A stretch of 64,000 nt of DNA from Taibaiella soli (GCF_003236175.1 NZ_QKTW01000006.1:83195-147194), one strand, 5' to 3'; shown: positions 25,651 to 35,536, counted from the stretch's first letter. Numbers and translations: made by a program. The notes: a model not told the origin generated them from the sequence alone.

Positions 25651-27122
25651 TTAACTTTTGAATTTGGCAGCCATCTGAACGCCTGCGTCCCAACGACTCC
25701 ACCAAACACCACAAACCCACCAATTGCCAGCGGCAGCGAATAGCCCCATTTCAGGTAGCAAAGAACAGTAACCGCAATAATCAGAAAGGGAACAAAAGAA
25801 TAAAGCAGCCGGAGCTGTGTGCGGCCATTTTCCTGCCAAAGCCTTGCAAGGAGGAATGGATACAGCAAAATACCTACCCATATCTCCGCCCCAGCCAGTG
25901 CCAGAATACTATTAAGCAAACTAACCGGCAATATCCATAACAAACCAAGCAAACAGACCGTTTTCGTAGCTGTGGCAATGAGAACCGGACGTGTTTTATT
26001 GATCATTTTCAGATAAAACAACATCAGATTACCAAACAAAGTGAGCAGCAGGGCGATAAACAAACCGGCAAAAGCAACGCCGTTCCATTCAATCTTGTTA
26101 CGGCTCCAGATCAGGTAAACACGTTCCAGCAGCGGATAGCACAAAATCACCGCCACGCCCATAATCACCGCCGCAAACATCCAGATCAGACGGAAGAGAT
26201 ACAATAACCGTGTTTTGTTTCCCCTGGTTTGAAATTCCTGCATTTTGGGCACAAACACGGTTTGAAACACATTGATTCCGCTCAACGCGGCATTCGTCAT
26301 GGTGCGAACAGAAACCAATTGACGTATTGCAGCCAGTGGGTAATAAAACCAGGAAAGCACCAGCGCATAAGAATCGGTCGCCAGCTTTTCAATAAAATTA
26401 TTAACAATGAAGGGAATCGACCCGGCAAACTGCTTCCGGCCTTCTGTATAAGTGCCTTGTCTGATCAGCAGAAAAGCTTCCGGGCGACGAAGGACCGCCA
26501 AGCCTATATAAATTATAGCAGTGACAAGATACACCGCGCAATTCCACAAAATAACGCTGGCAAAATCTTTAATAAAAACGATACTCAACAGTAAAACCAG
26601 CAATTCAAACACACTAAAAATGACCTCGTACCGGAAGTTCTTCCAGAGATTACCGACGGGCTCGTTGAATGCATAGAAAAACCGCAGCAGGCTCATTAAA
26701 ATATTTCCAACGGCAAACGAAAACAACACGACACTTAAATGTTGCGCCTGAACCACCGCTGCCGAAGTTTTAAAAACCCAGGCAGTAGCACCAGGGAAAA
26801 GCAAAAGCAATATTGCACACCCCGCACTGATGACCACACTCATCGCCAACGCAAACCGGATGCCGCTCCCAAGTACAAACCCGGCTTTTTCTTTGTTTTC
26901 GTAAAAATAAAGATTGTAGTGATTGGCAACATAGCGGATGTAAGCATCATAAAAGCCGAGCAGTAAGGCATTCGCGGCATTAAGCAATATCCAGGAAGTG
27001 TAGAAATCAGTGCCACAAAAACTAAGAATCAATGGCAGCAGCAGAATACTTTTCAGAAACACCATTACATAACGGAGGCCTGCCCAGAAAGAACCTTTTA
27101 CAATGCTTTTCCGGCTATTCAT
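25614..27122 (-). CDS. Polysaccharide flippase (Wzx/MVF-type membrane protein)
   Basis: 502 residues with 12-14 hydrophobic helices, resembling oligosaccharide flippases (lipopolysaccharide biosynthesis protein, MATE-related). It would move undecaprenyl-linked glycan units across the inner membrane. The N-terminal basic patch SRKSIVKGSFWAGLRYVM is typical. The final residues derive from a heptad tract and are not conserved sequence. It is divergently placed against the GT4-asnB-oxidoreductase genes (120-bp gap), forming a small glycan locus. Sugar specificity unknown. Confidence 0.83.
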   Translation of the reverse strand: MNSRKSIVKGSFWAGLRYVMVFLKSILLLPLILSFCGTDFYTSWILLNAANALLLGFYDAYIRYVANHYNLYFYENKEKAGFVLGSGIRFALAMSVVISAGCAILLLLFPGATAWVFKTSAAVVQAQHLSVVLFSFAVGNILMSLLRFFYAFNEPVGNLWKNFRYEVIFSVFELLVLLLSIVFIKDFASVILWNCAVYLVTAIIYIGLAVLRRPEAFLLIRQGTYTEGRKQFAGSIPFIVNNFIEKLATDSYALVLSWFYYPLAAIRQLVSVRTMTNAALSGINVFQTVFVPKMQEFQTRGNKTRLLYLFRLIWMFAAVIMGVAVILCYPLLERVYLIWSRNKIEWNGVAFAGLFIALLLTLFGNLMLFYLKMINKTRPVLIATATKTVCLLGLLWILPVSLLNSILALAGAEIWVGILLYPFLLARLWQENGRTQLRLLYSFVPFLIIAVTVLCYLKWGYSLPLAIGGFVVFGGVVGTQAFRWLPNSKVNSIDSEQLTVDS

Positions 27123-27242
27123 AGGCTATGCAGCGTTTGATGGTCCATAAATTTCCTCGCCTAAATATACGATGCGTTCTGAAACTCTTTGTGGCCACGA
27201 TCTATTTTACGACTTTGCAGTATTATTTAAAAAGCACTACCC

Positions 27243-28370
27243 GTGAATTTGTTTTTCAACGCATCCAATCTGCGCTTTGGCGGTGGCATTACATTTACCC
27301 AGCAGCTATTGCAGGCATTATTGCCGTTGCGGAAAAACGATCAGATTACGATTGTAGTGCCAAATGGCGCAGGTTATGAATCACTGGCGCAAACGCCCAA
27401 TGTGCAGCTGATATTCGTACCGGACCGTTTTCATTATTCCCGCATCAGCAAGTATTATTACAATCGTTCAGTTTTTGAAAAATGGGCGAAGCAGGCGAAT
27501 GCCGATAAAATCATCAGTCTGGGCAACATTGCATTTCCATCGCCAGGCATAACACAGTTGCTATTGATACAAAATGCTTTTCTTTTCTATCCGGAATCGC
27601 CCGCCTGGAGCAGAATGAACATCAGGCAATTTACTTACAACCGGATGATGAATGCGTATACCGCCAAACACCTCAAATTTGCCAGCGCTTATGCCGTGCA
27701 AACGGCTGTAATGAAAGAACGGCTTTGCAGGCTTTTTGACATCGATCCGGAAAAAGTTTCCATTGTTCCGAATGCCATTGCGCATTCTTCTTCTGGAAAT
27801 GACAATATCGGAACAGCGAAAAACGACGGCATTCGTTTGCTGGTGCTAAGCAAATACTATGCGCATAAAAATTTCGAGATCCTGTTGCCGCTGGCGAAAG
27901 AAATAAAACAACAAAAGCAAAACATCACGATTACGCTTACGCTGGACGCAAACGAATCAAAAGATACGGCAGCCTTCCTGGAAACCATTCAGAAAGAACA
28001 ACTGGCGGATGTCGTTAAAAATCGTGGACATGTGCCGCTGGCCGAGATTGAACAGACCTTCCATTATTACGACGGACTACTCTTTCCTACGCTGCTGGAG
28101 TCATTTTCGGGCACTTACCTGGAAGCAATGAAATCAGGCAAACCAATATTTACCAGCCGTTTTGATTTCGCCACGCATCTCTGCAAAGACGCAGCGTTTT
28201 ATTTCAATCCGCTGGATGCCCGTTCTATCTTACGCACCATCACTGACGCATTTGCGCAGCCCGAAGCAATCATTGCAAAAGTTGGAAAAGGCCATGAAAT
28301 ACTGGACGAAATGCCCGACTGGCAACGCGTAGCGCAATCTTTCTCAGAAATTATTGATAGGTTTGAGTAA
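27243..28370 (+). CDS. Glycosyltransferase family 4
   Basis: 375 residues, GT-B fold. The start codon is GTG (27243); MNLFFNASNLRFGGGITFTQQ is a usual GT4 opening with the glycine-rich acceptor loop. The C-terminal donor site shows FPTLLESFSGTYLEAMKSG with the E-x7-E pair. It transfers a nucleotide-sugar-derived residue to a growing glycan on the inner face of the membrane. The stop overlaps the ATG of the asparagine-synthase gene by one base, so translation is coupled. Confidence 0.9.
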   Translation: MNLFFNASNLRFGGGITFTQQLLQALLPLRKNDQITIVVPNGAGYESLAQTPNVQLIFVPDRFHYSRISKYYYNRSVFEKWAKQANADKIISLGNIAFPSPGITQLLLIQNAFLFYPESPAWSRMNIRQFTYNRMMNAYTAKHLKFASAYAVQTAVMKERLCRLFDIDPEKVSIVPNAIAHSSSGNDNIGTAKNDGIRLLVLSKYYAHKNFEILLPLAKEIKQQKQNITITLTLDANESKDTAAFLETIQKEQLADVVKNRGHVPLAEIEQTFHYYDGLLFPTLLESFSGTYLEAMKSGKPIFTSRFDFATHLCKDAAFYFNPLDARSILRTITDAFAQPEAIIAKVGKGHEILDEMPDWQRVAQSFSEIIDRFE

Positions 28371-30262
28371 TGTGCGGCATTGCTGGAAGCATACATAAAA
28401 ACCTGACCGATGCACAAGCTGCGGCTTGTCTCGAAAAAATGGCCCATCGCGGTCCGGACGATATGGGTATGTATCGTGATGGCGATCTGTGGCTCGGACA
28501 TCGACGACTATCCATTCAAGATGTTTCGGAACGTGGCCACCAGCCGATGGTCAGCGAAGATGAAAATTATGTGCTCGTCTACAACGGCGAACTCTACAAT
28601 AATGCTGCGTTGCGTGAAGATCTTCAGCGGAAAGGGTTTTCGTTCCGCTCACAGTCCGATACAGAAACCTTGCTCAAAGCCTATATCGCTTACGGAAAAG
28701 AATGCCTGTCGCGACTGAACGGCATTTTTGCGTTTGCACTTTACAATAAAAGCAAACAGGAACTTTGGGTAGTCCGTGATCCACTTGGCGTAAAACCACT
28801 CTATTATTACACCGACGGCGAATCTTTTCTGTTCGCTTCAGAACTGAAAAGTCTGCTGCACCTGCCATTAAACTACAGCCTCGACCAGACAGCGTTTTAC
28901 CGCTATTTATCGCTTCTTTACAGTCCTGGTACCGTAACACCATTCCGGCATATCCATAAATTATTACCCGGTCATTATTTGGTTATCGATACTGCTTCGG
29001 GAAAAATCAAAGAAGAAAAAACCTTTTACCGCGCACCGTTTAACGGCCAGTACGAGCCGCTTTCAGAAAAAGAATGGCTGGACGAACTGGACAAACAACT
29101 CACAAACGCCGTAAAACAACAATTGCTGTCAGACGTTCCGGTCGGTTATTTTCTTTCGGGCGGACTGGATTCAAGCTTAATTTTAGCTATCGCAAAAAAA
29201 TTACAACCGGGCCTCCCACTGCAGGCCTTCACTATTGATACGGGTCATCTATTCAAAGAAGAAGGTTTTGATGATGACCTGCCTTACGCACAGAAAGTGG
29301 CCAAATGGCTGAATGTTCCGTTGCAGGTCATTCCTGCGGATTCCGATGTGCTCAAGAACTTCGATCAGATGATCTGGCAGCTGGACGAACCGCAAACCGA
29401 TCCCGCATCCTTATTTGTGCAACAAATTGCAACCGCTGCCCGAGAAAAAGGAATCAAAGTTTTATTAGGCGGCACCGGCGCCGATGATGTGTTTGCAGGC
29501 TACAAAAGGCATCTGGCTTTGCATCTGGAAAAATATCTTTCTAAAATTCCGACGCCCGTACAGAAAGGGATTAAAACTATTGCAAGACTGCTGCCGCAAA
29601 ATGCACAAACCAGACGCGTACAAAAATTACTACAACCTGGCCAAACGCCTTTGCAACGCAGAACAAGTTATTATTATTGGTTGCCGCAAATGCAGACAAA
29701 AGAATTATTCAGGACGGAGCTGCGCAGCTCACTACCCGACCTGGACGTATTTTTCCTGGATTTGCTAAAAGAAATTCCGGCCGAGCAATCGCCGCTCAAT
29801 CAAATGCTGTATTGGGAGCTACACAGTTTTCTTCCCGATCAGAATCTGAACTACACCGATAAAATGGGAATGGCTGCAGGTGTAGAAATCCGGGTTCCTT
29901 TCCTCGACACACACATTATTGCGCTGGCCGCGAAAATGCCGCCTTCCCTTAAACTGAAAGGCAAGGAGACTAAATATATTCTAAAAAAACTGGCCGAACG
30001 CTATCTGCCCCATGAGATTATTTACCGTCCCAAAACCGGCTTTGGCGCACCGATCCGACAATGGGTAAATAATGAGATGAAAGAAATGGTTGGCGAAAGA
30101 TTAAGTGAAGAAACCCTTCTTCGGTCTGGTATTTTTGAACCCAGTGCCGTGAAAAAACTCATCAGCGATACCGCCTCCGGCACCACAGACGGCGCTTATG
30201 CCATCTGGTCGCTGTTGGCGATAGATTCTTGGTTACAGCAATTCTCTACAAAATGTGTTTAA
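28370..30262 (+). CDS. asnB: Asparagine synthase (glutamine-hydrolysing)
   Basis: 630 residues. An N-terminal class II glutaminase domain begins MCGIAGS with the catalytic Cys2; the synthetase domain carries the PP-loop SGGLDSSL (around residue 264) and GGTGADDVFAGY. The reaction is Asp + Gln + ATP to Asn + Glu. Within glycan loci, AsnB-like proteins may instead amidate a uronic acid or sugar carboxyl, so the context leaves both readings open. It overlaps the GT4 gene and its 3' end runs into the AATGTG/CACATT array. Confidence 0.92.
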   Translation: MCGIAGSIHKNLTDAQAAACLEKMAHRGPDDMGMYRDGDLWLGHRRLSIQDVSERGHQPMVSEDENYVLVYNGELYNNAALREDLQRKGFSFRSQSDTETLLKAYIAYGKECLSRLNGIFAFALYNKSKQELWVVRDPLGVKPLYYYTDGESFLFASELKSLLHLPLNYSLDQTAFYRYLSLLYSPGTVTPFRHIHKLLPGHYLVIDTASGKIKEEKTFYRAPFNGQYEPLSEKEWLDELDKQLTNAVKQQLLSDVPVGYFLSGGLDSSLILAIAKKLQPGLPLQAFTIDTGHLFKEEGFDDDLPYAQKVAKWLNVPLQVIPADSDVLKNFDQMIWQLDEPQTDPASLFVQQIATAAREKGIKVLLGGTGADDVFAGYKRHLALHLEKYLSKIPTPVQKGIKTIARLLPQNAQTRRVQKLLQPGQTPLQRRTSYYYWLPQMQTKELFRTELRSSLPDLDVFFLDLLKEIPAEQSPLNQMLYWELHSFLPDQNLNYTDKMGMAAGVEIRVPFLDTHIIALAAKMPPSLKLKGKETKYILKKLAERYLPHEIIYRPKTGFGAPIRQWVNNEMKEMVGERLSEETLLRSGIFEPSAVKKLISDTASGTTDGAYAIWSLLAIDSWLQQFSTKCV

Positions 30263-30393
30263 TGTGCGAAATCTGAAAAATGTGGTGCTACACGAAAAAA
30301 CACATTCACTACATTTAAACACATTTGTCACATGCCATTTTCACATTCCCCACATTAAACACATTGACCACATTTACACACATTCCGCACATT
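30252..30393. repeat. CACATT array with 9-10-bp spacing
   Basis: CACATT occurs at 30301, 30320, 30342, 30351, 30360, 30369, 30379 and 30388; the last six are 9, 9, 9, 10 and 9 bp apart. The reverse complement AATGTG occurs at 30252, 30261 and near 30279, including the last codons of asnB. It fills the gap up to the oxidoreductase start at 30409. Confidence 0.88.
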
Positions 30394-30408
30394 CATTAAA
30401 TTTACCCC

Positions 30409-32529
30409 ATGTACCAGATCATCCAGGATTTAAAGAACGGCGATACCACACTTGAAACAGTGCCGGCACCGGCAATACAAGACGGTGAAGTATTGATACG
30501 TACTACCTACACCCTGGTTTCACTGGGTACAGAACGGATGCTGGTGGCCTTCGGAAAAGCCGGATGGATTGAAAAAGCACGTCAGCAACCGGAACGTGTA
30601 AAAATGGTGCTCGATAAAATAAAAACCGACGGACTAAAATCCACTTTCAACGCGGTTAATAATAAACTAAACCAGCCATTGCCGCTCGGATATTGCAACG
30701 CAGGTATTGTAATCGGCATCGGAAAAAATGTATCAGGTTTCCAGATTGGAGATCGTGTGGCATCAAATGGCGCACATGCAGAAGTTGTTTCCGTTCCACA
30801 AAATCTGGTTGCAAAGGTACCAGATAGTGTTTCTGATGAAGCTGCTGCTTTCACAGTAGCGGGCGCCATTGCGCTGCAAAGCATCCGGCTGGTACAGCCT
30901 TCTTTAGGCGAAACCGTTGTGGTTACGGGTTTAGGACTTATCGGACAAATCACCGCGCAGTTGCTGAAAGCAAATGGTTGTCGCGTGATTGGCATTGATA
31001 TTGATGAAGTAAAACTAACGCTGGCGCGAAATGCAGGCATTGAAGCCGTGCACGCGGATAGCGCAGCTGCAGCCGTTTATACAGCAACCAATCAATATGG
31101 TGCCGATGCAGTAATTATAACGGCAACAACACAAAGCAATGAAGTTATCTCGCAGGCGGCAAATATGTGTCGCAAACGCGGACGCATTGTATTGACGGGC
31201 GTCATTGGCCTCGAACTGAACCGCGCTGACTTTTACGAAAAAGAACTCAGCTTCCAGGTTAGTTGCTCTTATGGCCCTGGCCGCTACGATTTGCAATACG
31301 AAGAGAAAGGCAGCGATTACCCGATCGGTTATGTACGCTGGACAGCGAAGCGGAATTTTGAAGCCGTGCTGCAAGCCATCGCATCCGGCCAGCTCGATGT
31401 TCGTCCGCTGATCACCAAACGTGTGCCACTTACAAACTATAAAGACATTTACGATCACCTTTCCGACAATCAGGTAATCGCAGCATTGATGGAGTACCCT
31501 GAAATGGTGAACCGTGCGGCAAGTATTCAATTGCAAACCCACGATTTTTCCGGAAGCAATACTGTTTTGGGATTAATTGGCGCAGGGAATTTCACTTCGT
31601 CGTTTGTTTTGCCGGAGTTGAAAAAAAATGGTGCACAGATTAAGACTATAGCGAGTGCTAATGGACTTTCCGCCGCTATTCTGGCGAAAAAATTTGAAAT
31701 ACCGACTGTCACGAGTGATTATCGCTCGATTCTGAACGATGACCAGGTAGCCGCAGTATTTATTACCACGCGTCATCATCAGCATGCAACGATGGTTTCA
31801 GAAGTGCTGCTTGCCGGAAAAGATGTATTTGTGGAAAAGCCTTTGGCAATTAATGAAAGCGAACTGAACGAGGTAATCACGGCCTATCAGCAAAGCAAAA
31901 AAACGTTGAATGTAGGCTTCAATCGCAGGTTTGCTCCACTGGCACAAAAAATGAAACAATTAATTTCCGGCAGTGAAAATATCCCGTCGAATATTATTGT
32001 GACCGTAAACGCGGGCAGTATTCCTCATAATAACTGGCTGCAGGATATGGCGCTCGGCGGAGGCAGAATTATCGGCGAGGCTTGTCATTTTGTAGATCTC
32101 TGCACATTCCTTTCTGGGTCTTATGTGCAGGCTGTTTGCATGAATGCAATGGGGCCGGAAAAAAATATTACATCCGACAACGTCACCCTGTTGCTGCAAT
32201 ATGCCAATGGTACGAATGCGACCATCCATTTCTTTGCCAACGGCAGCAAGGCTTATGATAAAGAACGCGTAGAAGTTTACAACCAGGGACGCACACTCGT
32301 TCTCGAAAATTGGAAAAAACTTACGGGCTACGGATTCAAAGGATTTTCGTCTGTATCAGGCAGTCAGAACAAGGGCCACGCCGCACAGTTCCAATTGTTA
32401 CTAAACCGTTTTAAAAATGGCGGACCAGCATTGATTCCATTTGATTCCCTGATCAACACCACCCAGGCTTGCATTGCAGCATTGCAGAGTCTTACTGAAG
32501 CGCGATGGATACCAATCAGTGATCATTAG
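30409..32529 (+). CDS. Bi-domain oxidoreductase: zinc-type alcohol dehydrogenase plus Gfo/Idh/MocA
   Basis: 706 residues, natural fusion. Residues 1-370 are an MDR alcohol-dehydrogenase-like domain (GLGLIGQITAQLLKANGC binds NAD(P)); residues about 385-706 are a Gfo/Idh/MocA domain with LIGAGNFTSSFVLPEL and the EKPL motif. Such fusions are common in glycan gene clusters and are thought to oxidise or epimerise nucleotide sugars; the substrate is not known. It follows asnB after a repeat-filled gap of 146 bp. Confidence 0.9.
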   Translation: MYQIIQDLKNGDTTLETVPAPAIQDGEVLIRTTYTLVSLGTERMLVAFGKAGWIEKARQQPERVKMVLDKIKTDGLKSTFNAVNNKLNQPLPLGYCNAGIVIGIGKNVSGFQIGDRVASNGAHAEVVSVPQNLVAKVPDSVSDEAAAFTVAGAIALQSIRLVQPSLGETVVVTGLGLIGQITAQLLKANGCRVIGIDIDEVKLTLARNAGIEAVHADSAAAAVYTATNQYGADAVIITATTQSNEVISQAANMCRKRGRIVLTGVIGLELNRADFYEKELSFQVSCSYGPGRYDLQYEEKGSDYPIGYVRWTAKRNFEAVLQAIASGQLDVRPLITKRVPLTNYKDIYDHLSDNQVIAALMEYPEMVNRAASIQLQTHDFSGSNTVLGLIGAGNFTSSFVLPELKKNGAQIKTIASANGLSAAILAKKFEIPTVTSDYRSILNDDQVAAVFITTRHHQHATMVSEVLLAGKDVFVEKPLAINESELNEVITAYQQSKKTLNVGFNRRFAPLAQKMKQLISGSENIPSNIIVTVNAGSIPHNNWLQDMALGGGRIIGEACHFVDLCTFLSGSYVQAVCMNAMGPEKNITSDNVTLLLQYANGTNATIHFFANGSKAYDKERVEVYNQGRTLVLENWKKLTGYGFKGFSSVSGSQNKGHAAQFQLLLNRFKNGGPALIPFDSLINTTQACIAALQSLTEARWIPISDH

Positions 32530-32586
32530 CGGTCAAAAGTGCTTTTACCCGAAAAGTAGTTCTGAAATAATTTGGTTGTCGAAACA

Positions 32587-33072
32587 TTAAGCTATTGCAC
32601 GTTTTCCCAGATGAAGCAACATGGCGGTCTCTGAAATGATTTCGTCTACGGTTGCCTCATTTTTCCGATCACAAAGCACCACCTTCATTTCCTTTTCATC
32701 TTCGTTAAAATACATAACGGCGCGCCATTGTGCTTTCATAAAACCAAAACGTTTTACCGGCGTTTTCTTTAGTTTTAAAAGTGTCTTGAAATAATATTGC
32801 TTTTCAATGCTGTCCCGACAAAAAACAATCAGCTCATTTTTCGGCCGGACACTGACATCAACCTGAGCACAAAAAAATACAAATATCTCCATCCCTATTG
32901 GCGCGAGGCCTGCGGAAATGACCGTCTTAATATTTGCGCTGAACATACAAATGAGAATAAACATCAAAAAGAAAATGGTTCGAACCGTTCTGCAGACTAT
33001 TTTTCTTTTTGGGGTAAAGCTGTTCTTTAAAACATATCCCTCTGCTTCCTTGTAGTAGTGTTTCAATTCCAT
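32587..33072 (-). CDS. Hypothetical membrane protein (YcxB-like layout)
   Basis: The start is chosen at the ATG at 33072 (MELKHYYKEAEGYVLK) over a GTG two codons earlier. 161 residues, two adjacent membrane helices at about 29-72, then a soluble C-terminal domain of alternating strands with basic patches. The layout (short N-terminal part, helix pair, beta-rich cytoplasmic tail) recalls YcxB-type proteins, but I cannot show homology. Isolated on the minus strand, convergent with the oxidoreductase gene. Confidence 0.7.
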   Translation of the reverse strand: MELKHYYKEAEGYVLKNSFTPKRKIVCRTVRTIFFLMFILICMFSANIKTVISAGLAPIGMEIFVFFCAQVDVSVRPKNELIVFCRDSIEKQYYFKTLLKLKKTPVKRFGFMKAQWRAVMYFNEDEKEMKVVLCDRKNEATVDEIISETAMLLHLGKRAIA

Positions 33073-33257
33073 AACCACTTTTTATACATCTCATTTAATT
33101 CCAACAGACAAGAGGACCACTTAATCCGATCCTTTATTTACTTATTCTTTGCATCCATCAAATTTGAGGCCAACTTTATTTACCTATTAATCAATCCACT
33201 GAGCAGCGCTTTCCAAAACCTTTCTGTTTGCTAACTTTGAAATAAAACCGATGAACT

Positions 33258-34151
33258 ATGGATTTTGGGAAAGTACCGGAACGTGAATTGGAGCAAATTG
33301 ACTTTACACTGCCGCCCGATCCTGCGGTAACCACAGAAACGCTGAAGAAGGGGAAAGGAAAAACAAAATTTCACGTAGGTTGCGCCAAATGGGGCCGGAA
33401 GGACTGGATCGGGAAATTATATCCGAAAGGCACTAAGGAAAAAGACTTCCTTGAATATTATGCGCATTTGTTCAATTCCATAGAGTTTAACGGATTTTTT
33501 TACAGCCAGCATTCGCGCGAACAGGTAGAAAAATGGAAAGAAAAAGTGCCGAAAGGCTTTAAATTCTGTCCGAAATTCACGCAATCCATTACCCATTTTA
33601 AGAGACTGAAAGACACCCGTGCCGAGGTCGATTCGTTTCTCAATATCGTTGACGCTTTCGGTGATACACTCGGGCCGTTGTTCCTGATGCCGCATCCTTC
33701 CATGAACCTGAAAACATTGCCGGATATTGAAGCATTTATTGAAGACTTTCCGAAAGATGTGGCCCTGTTTCTGGAGCTCCGCAATGAAGAATTTTACACA
33801 GATGGTTATAATCCTGAGCTGTATGCATTTCTACGAAAGCACAAACGGGGCACAATTATTACAGATGCCGCCGGCCGCAGAGATTGCGTCCATATGCATC
33901 TGAGCACACCGGAATGTTTTATCCGTTTTGTGGGTAATTCACTTCACCACACCGACTATGAACGGATAGACGAATGGGTAGACAGGTTAGGCAAATGGAT
34001 GAAAGAAGGACTGCAACAGTGTTATTTTTTTATGCATCAGCACGAGGAATTGCATTCGCCGGAACTGATCAAATATTTCGTAGAGCAGATGAATAAAAAG
34101 AACCATACGGAACTGAAAGCCCCCATATTACAAGAAAACACGCTATTCTAA
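33258..34151 (+). CDS. DUF72 domain protein
   Basis: 297 residues, TIM-barrel DUF72 (YecE-like). The N-terminal strand reads HVGCAKWGRKDWIGKLYPKG, followed by YYAHLFNSIEFNGFFY and FCPKFTQSITHFKRL, all family hallmarks. The biochemical role of DUF72 is unknown. A TAACTTTG -7-like box lies at 33232-33239 without a clear -33. Monocistronic; followed by a heptad tract. Confidence 0.92.
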   Translation: MDFGKVPERELEQIDFTLPPDPAVTTETLKKGKGKTKFHVGCAKWGRKDWIGKLYPKGTKEKDFLEYYAHLFNSIEFNGFFYSQHSREQVEKWKEKVPKGFKFCPKFTQSITHFKRLKDTRAEVDSFLNIVDAFGDTLGPLFLMPHPSMNLKTLPDIEAFIEDFPKDVALFLELRNEEFYTDGYNPELYAFLRKHKRGTIITDAAGRRDCVHMHLSTPECFIRFVGNSLHHTDYERIDEWVDRLGKWMKEGLQQCYFFMHQHEELHSPELIKYFVEQMNKKNHTELKAPILQENTLF

Positions 34152-34174
34152 AAGCGAAACACCACACTGCTTAC

Positions 34175-34230
34175 AACTCAAAACTTATAACGTATAACTT
34201 AAAACGTATAACTTAAAACTTCCAACCTAA
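34175..34230. repeat. Degenerate heptanucleotide tract, eight words
   Basis: AACTCAA, AACTTAT, AACGTAT, AACTTAA, AACGTAT, AACTTAA, AACTTCC, AACCTAA in uninterrupted 7-bp phase, between the DUF72 gene and the sucC promoter. The longest and cleanest tract in the window. Confidence 0.92.
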
Positions 34231-34247
34231 AATAACGGTCAAAAAAC

Positions 34248-34279
34248 TTGACAGGCATATACATTTTACGCTATCTTCG
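34248..34279 (+). promoter_or_regulatory. Probable sucC promoter
   Basis: TTG at 34248-34250 and TATCTTCG at 34272-34279 (one mismatch to TAnnTTTG), separated by 21 bp. The sucC ATG is at 34297. Confidence 0.45.
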
Positions 34280-34296
34280 CCAAAATTTTTGCACAC

Positions 34297-35514
34297 ATGA
34301 ACTTGCATGAATATCAAGCCAAGGAGCTGCTGAAACGTTACAACGTACCTACACAAGAAGGTATCGCTGTTGACAACGCTGATGACGCAGCAAAAGCATA
34401 TAAAGAGATCTCTGTAAATACTGGTAGCAAATTTGCGGTTGTAAAAGCGCAGATTCACGCAGGTGGCCGTGGTAAAGGTACCATGATCGAAGTGCCTGAG
34501 CAGCACGGTGTACAGGTGATTAAAAGTGCAGAAGACGTAGAAAAAGTTGCTAAAAATATTCTGGGTAATACGCTGGTAACAATCCAGACGGGCCCTGCTG
34601 GTAAAAAAGTAAGCAAAATCCTCGTTGCACAGGATATGTATTACGATGGTCCTAGCGAGCGTAAAGAATTTTACATTTCTATCCTGTTGGATCGTGCTAA
34701 AAAACAAAACGTAATCATGTATTCTACCGAAGGCGGTATGGATATTGAAGAAGTAGCACACCACACTCCTGAAAAAATCTACAAAGAATGGGTAGAGCCT
34801 AATTCTCCATTGTTGCCATTCCAGGCGCGCAACATCGCATTCAACCTCGGTCTGAGCGGTGAAGCACACAAAAACATGGTGAAATTCGTGACTAACCTGT
34901 ACAACGCTTATGTTGGCCTGGATTGCGCGATGCTCGAAATCAACCCACTGTTCAAATCTGCAGATGATAAAGTCTTCGCAGTTGACTGTAAAATGAACCT
35001 CGATGACAACGCACTGATGCGTCATCGTGATCTGGCTGATCTCCGTGATAAAAGCGAAGAAGATCCTACAGAAGTAGAAGCTGCTGAAAGCAACCTGAAC
35101 TATGTAAAACTCGACGGTAACGTGGGTTGTATGGTAAACGGCGCTGGTCTGGCAATGGCTACTATGGATATGATCAAACTGGCGGGCGGTGAACCTGCAA
35201 ACTTCCTGGACGTAGGCGGTACTGCAAACGCTCAGACTGTTGAAGCTGGTTTCCGTATCATCATGAAAGATCCTAACGTAAAAGCAATTCTGATCAATAT
35301 CTTCGGTGGTATCGTTCGTTGCGACCGCGTTGCTGCTGGTGTAATCGAAGCTTACAAAAACATGGGTACAATCAATATTCCGATCATCGTTCGTCTGCAA
35401 GGTACCAATGCTGAAATCGCGAAAGAACTGATTGAAAACTCAGGTCTGAAAGTACAATCTGCTATCCTGCTGAGCGAAGCTGCTGAACTGGTTCAAAAAG
35501 CTGTGAGCGCTTAA
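34297..35514 (+). CDS. sucC: Succinate-CoA ligase (ADP-forming) subunit beta
   Basis: 405 residues, ATP-grasp domain at the N terminus (MNLHEYQAKELLKRYNVP, GGRGKGTMI) and a CoA-ligase-type C-terminal domain (NIFGGIVRCDRVAAGVIEA). It joins succinate and CoA in the TCA cycle together with SucD, which is not adjacent here. Codon use is strongly biased to GGT, CGT, AAC and CTG, consistent with high expression. It has its own promoter and a strong terminator, so it is a single-gene unit. Confidence 0.97.
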   Translation: MNLHEYQAKELLKRYNVPTQEGIAVDNADDAAKAYKEISVNTGSKFAVVKAQIHAGGRGKGTMIEVPEQHGVQVIKSAEDVEKVAKNILGNTLVTIQTGPAGKKVSKILVAQDMYYDGPSERKEFYISILLDRAKKQNVIMYSTEGGMDIEEVAHHTPEKIYKEWVEPNSPLLPFQARNIAFNLGLSGEAHKNMVKFVTNLYNAYVGLDCAMLEINPLFKSADDKVFAVDCKMNLDDNALMRHRDLADLRDKSEEDPTEVEAAESNLNYVKLDGNVGCMVNGAGLAMATMDMIKLAGGEPANFLDVGGTANAQTVEAGFRIIMKDPNVKAILINIFGGIVRCDRVAAGVIEAYKNMGTINIPIIVRLQGTNAEIAKELIENSGLKVQSAILLSEAAELVQKAVSA

Positions 35515-35536
35515 TCTCATCAAGCATATTTTTTTG

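Noticed and set aside
34213-35400. 395-codon open frame on the minus strand opposite sucC
   Set aside because: It is antisense to a secure, codon-biased sucC, and the product is rich in Cys, His and Phe with no recognisable motif. Biased codon use in sucC removes stops from this frame.
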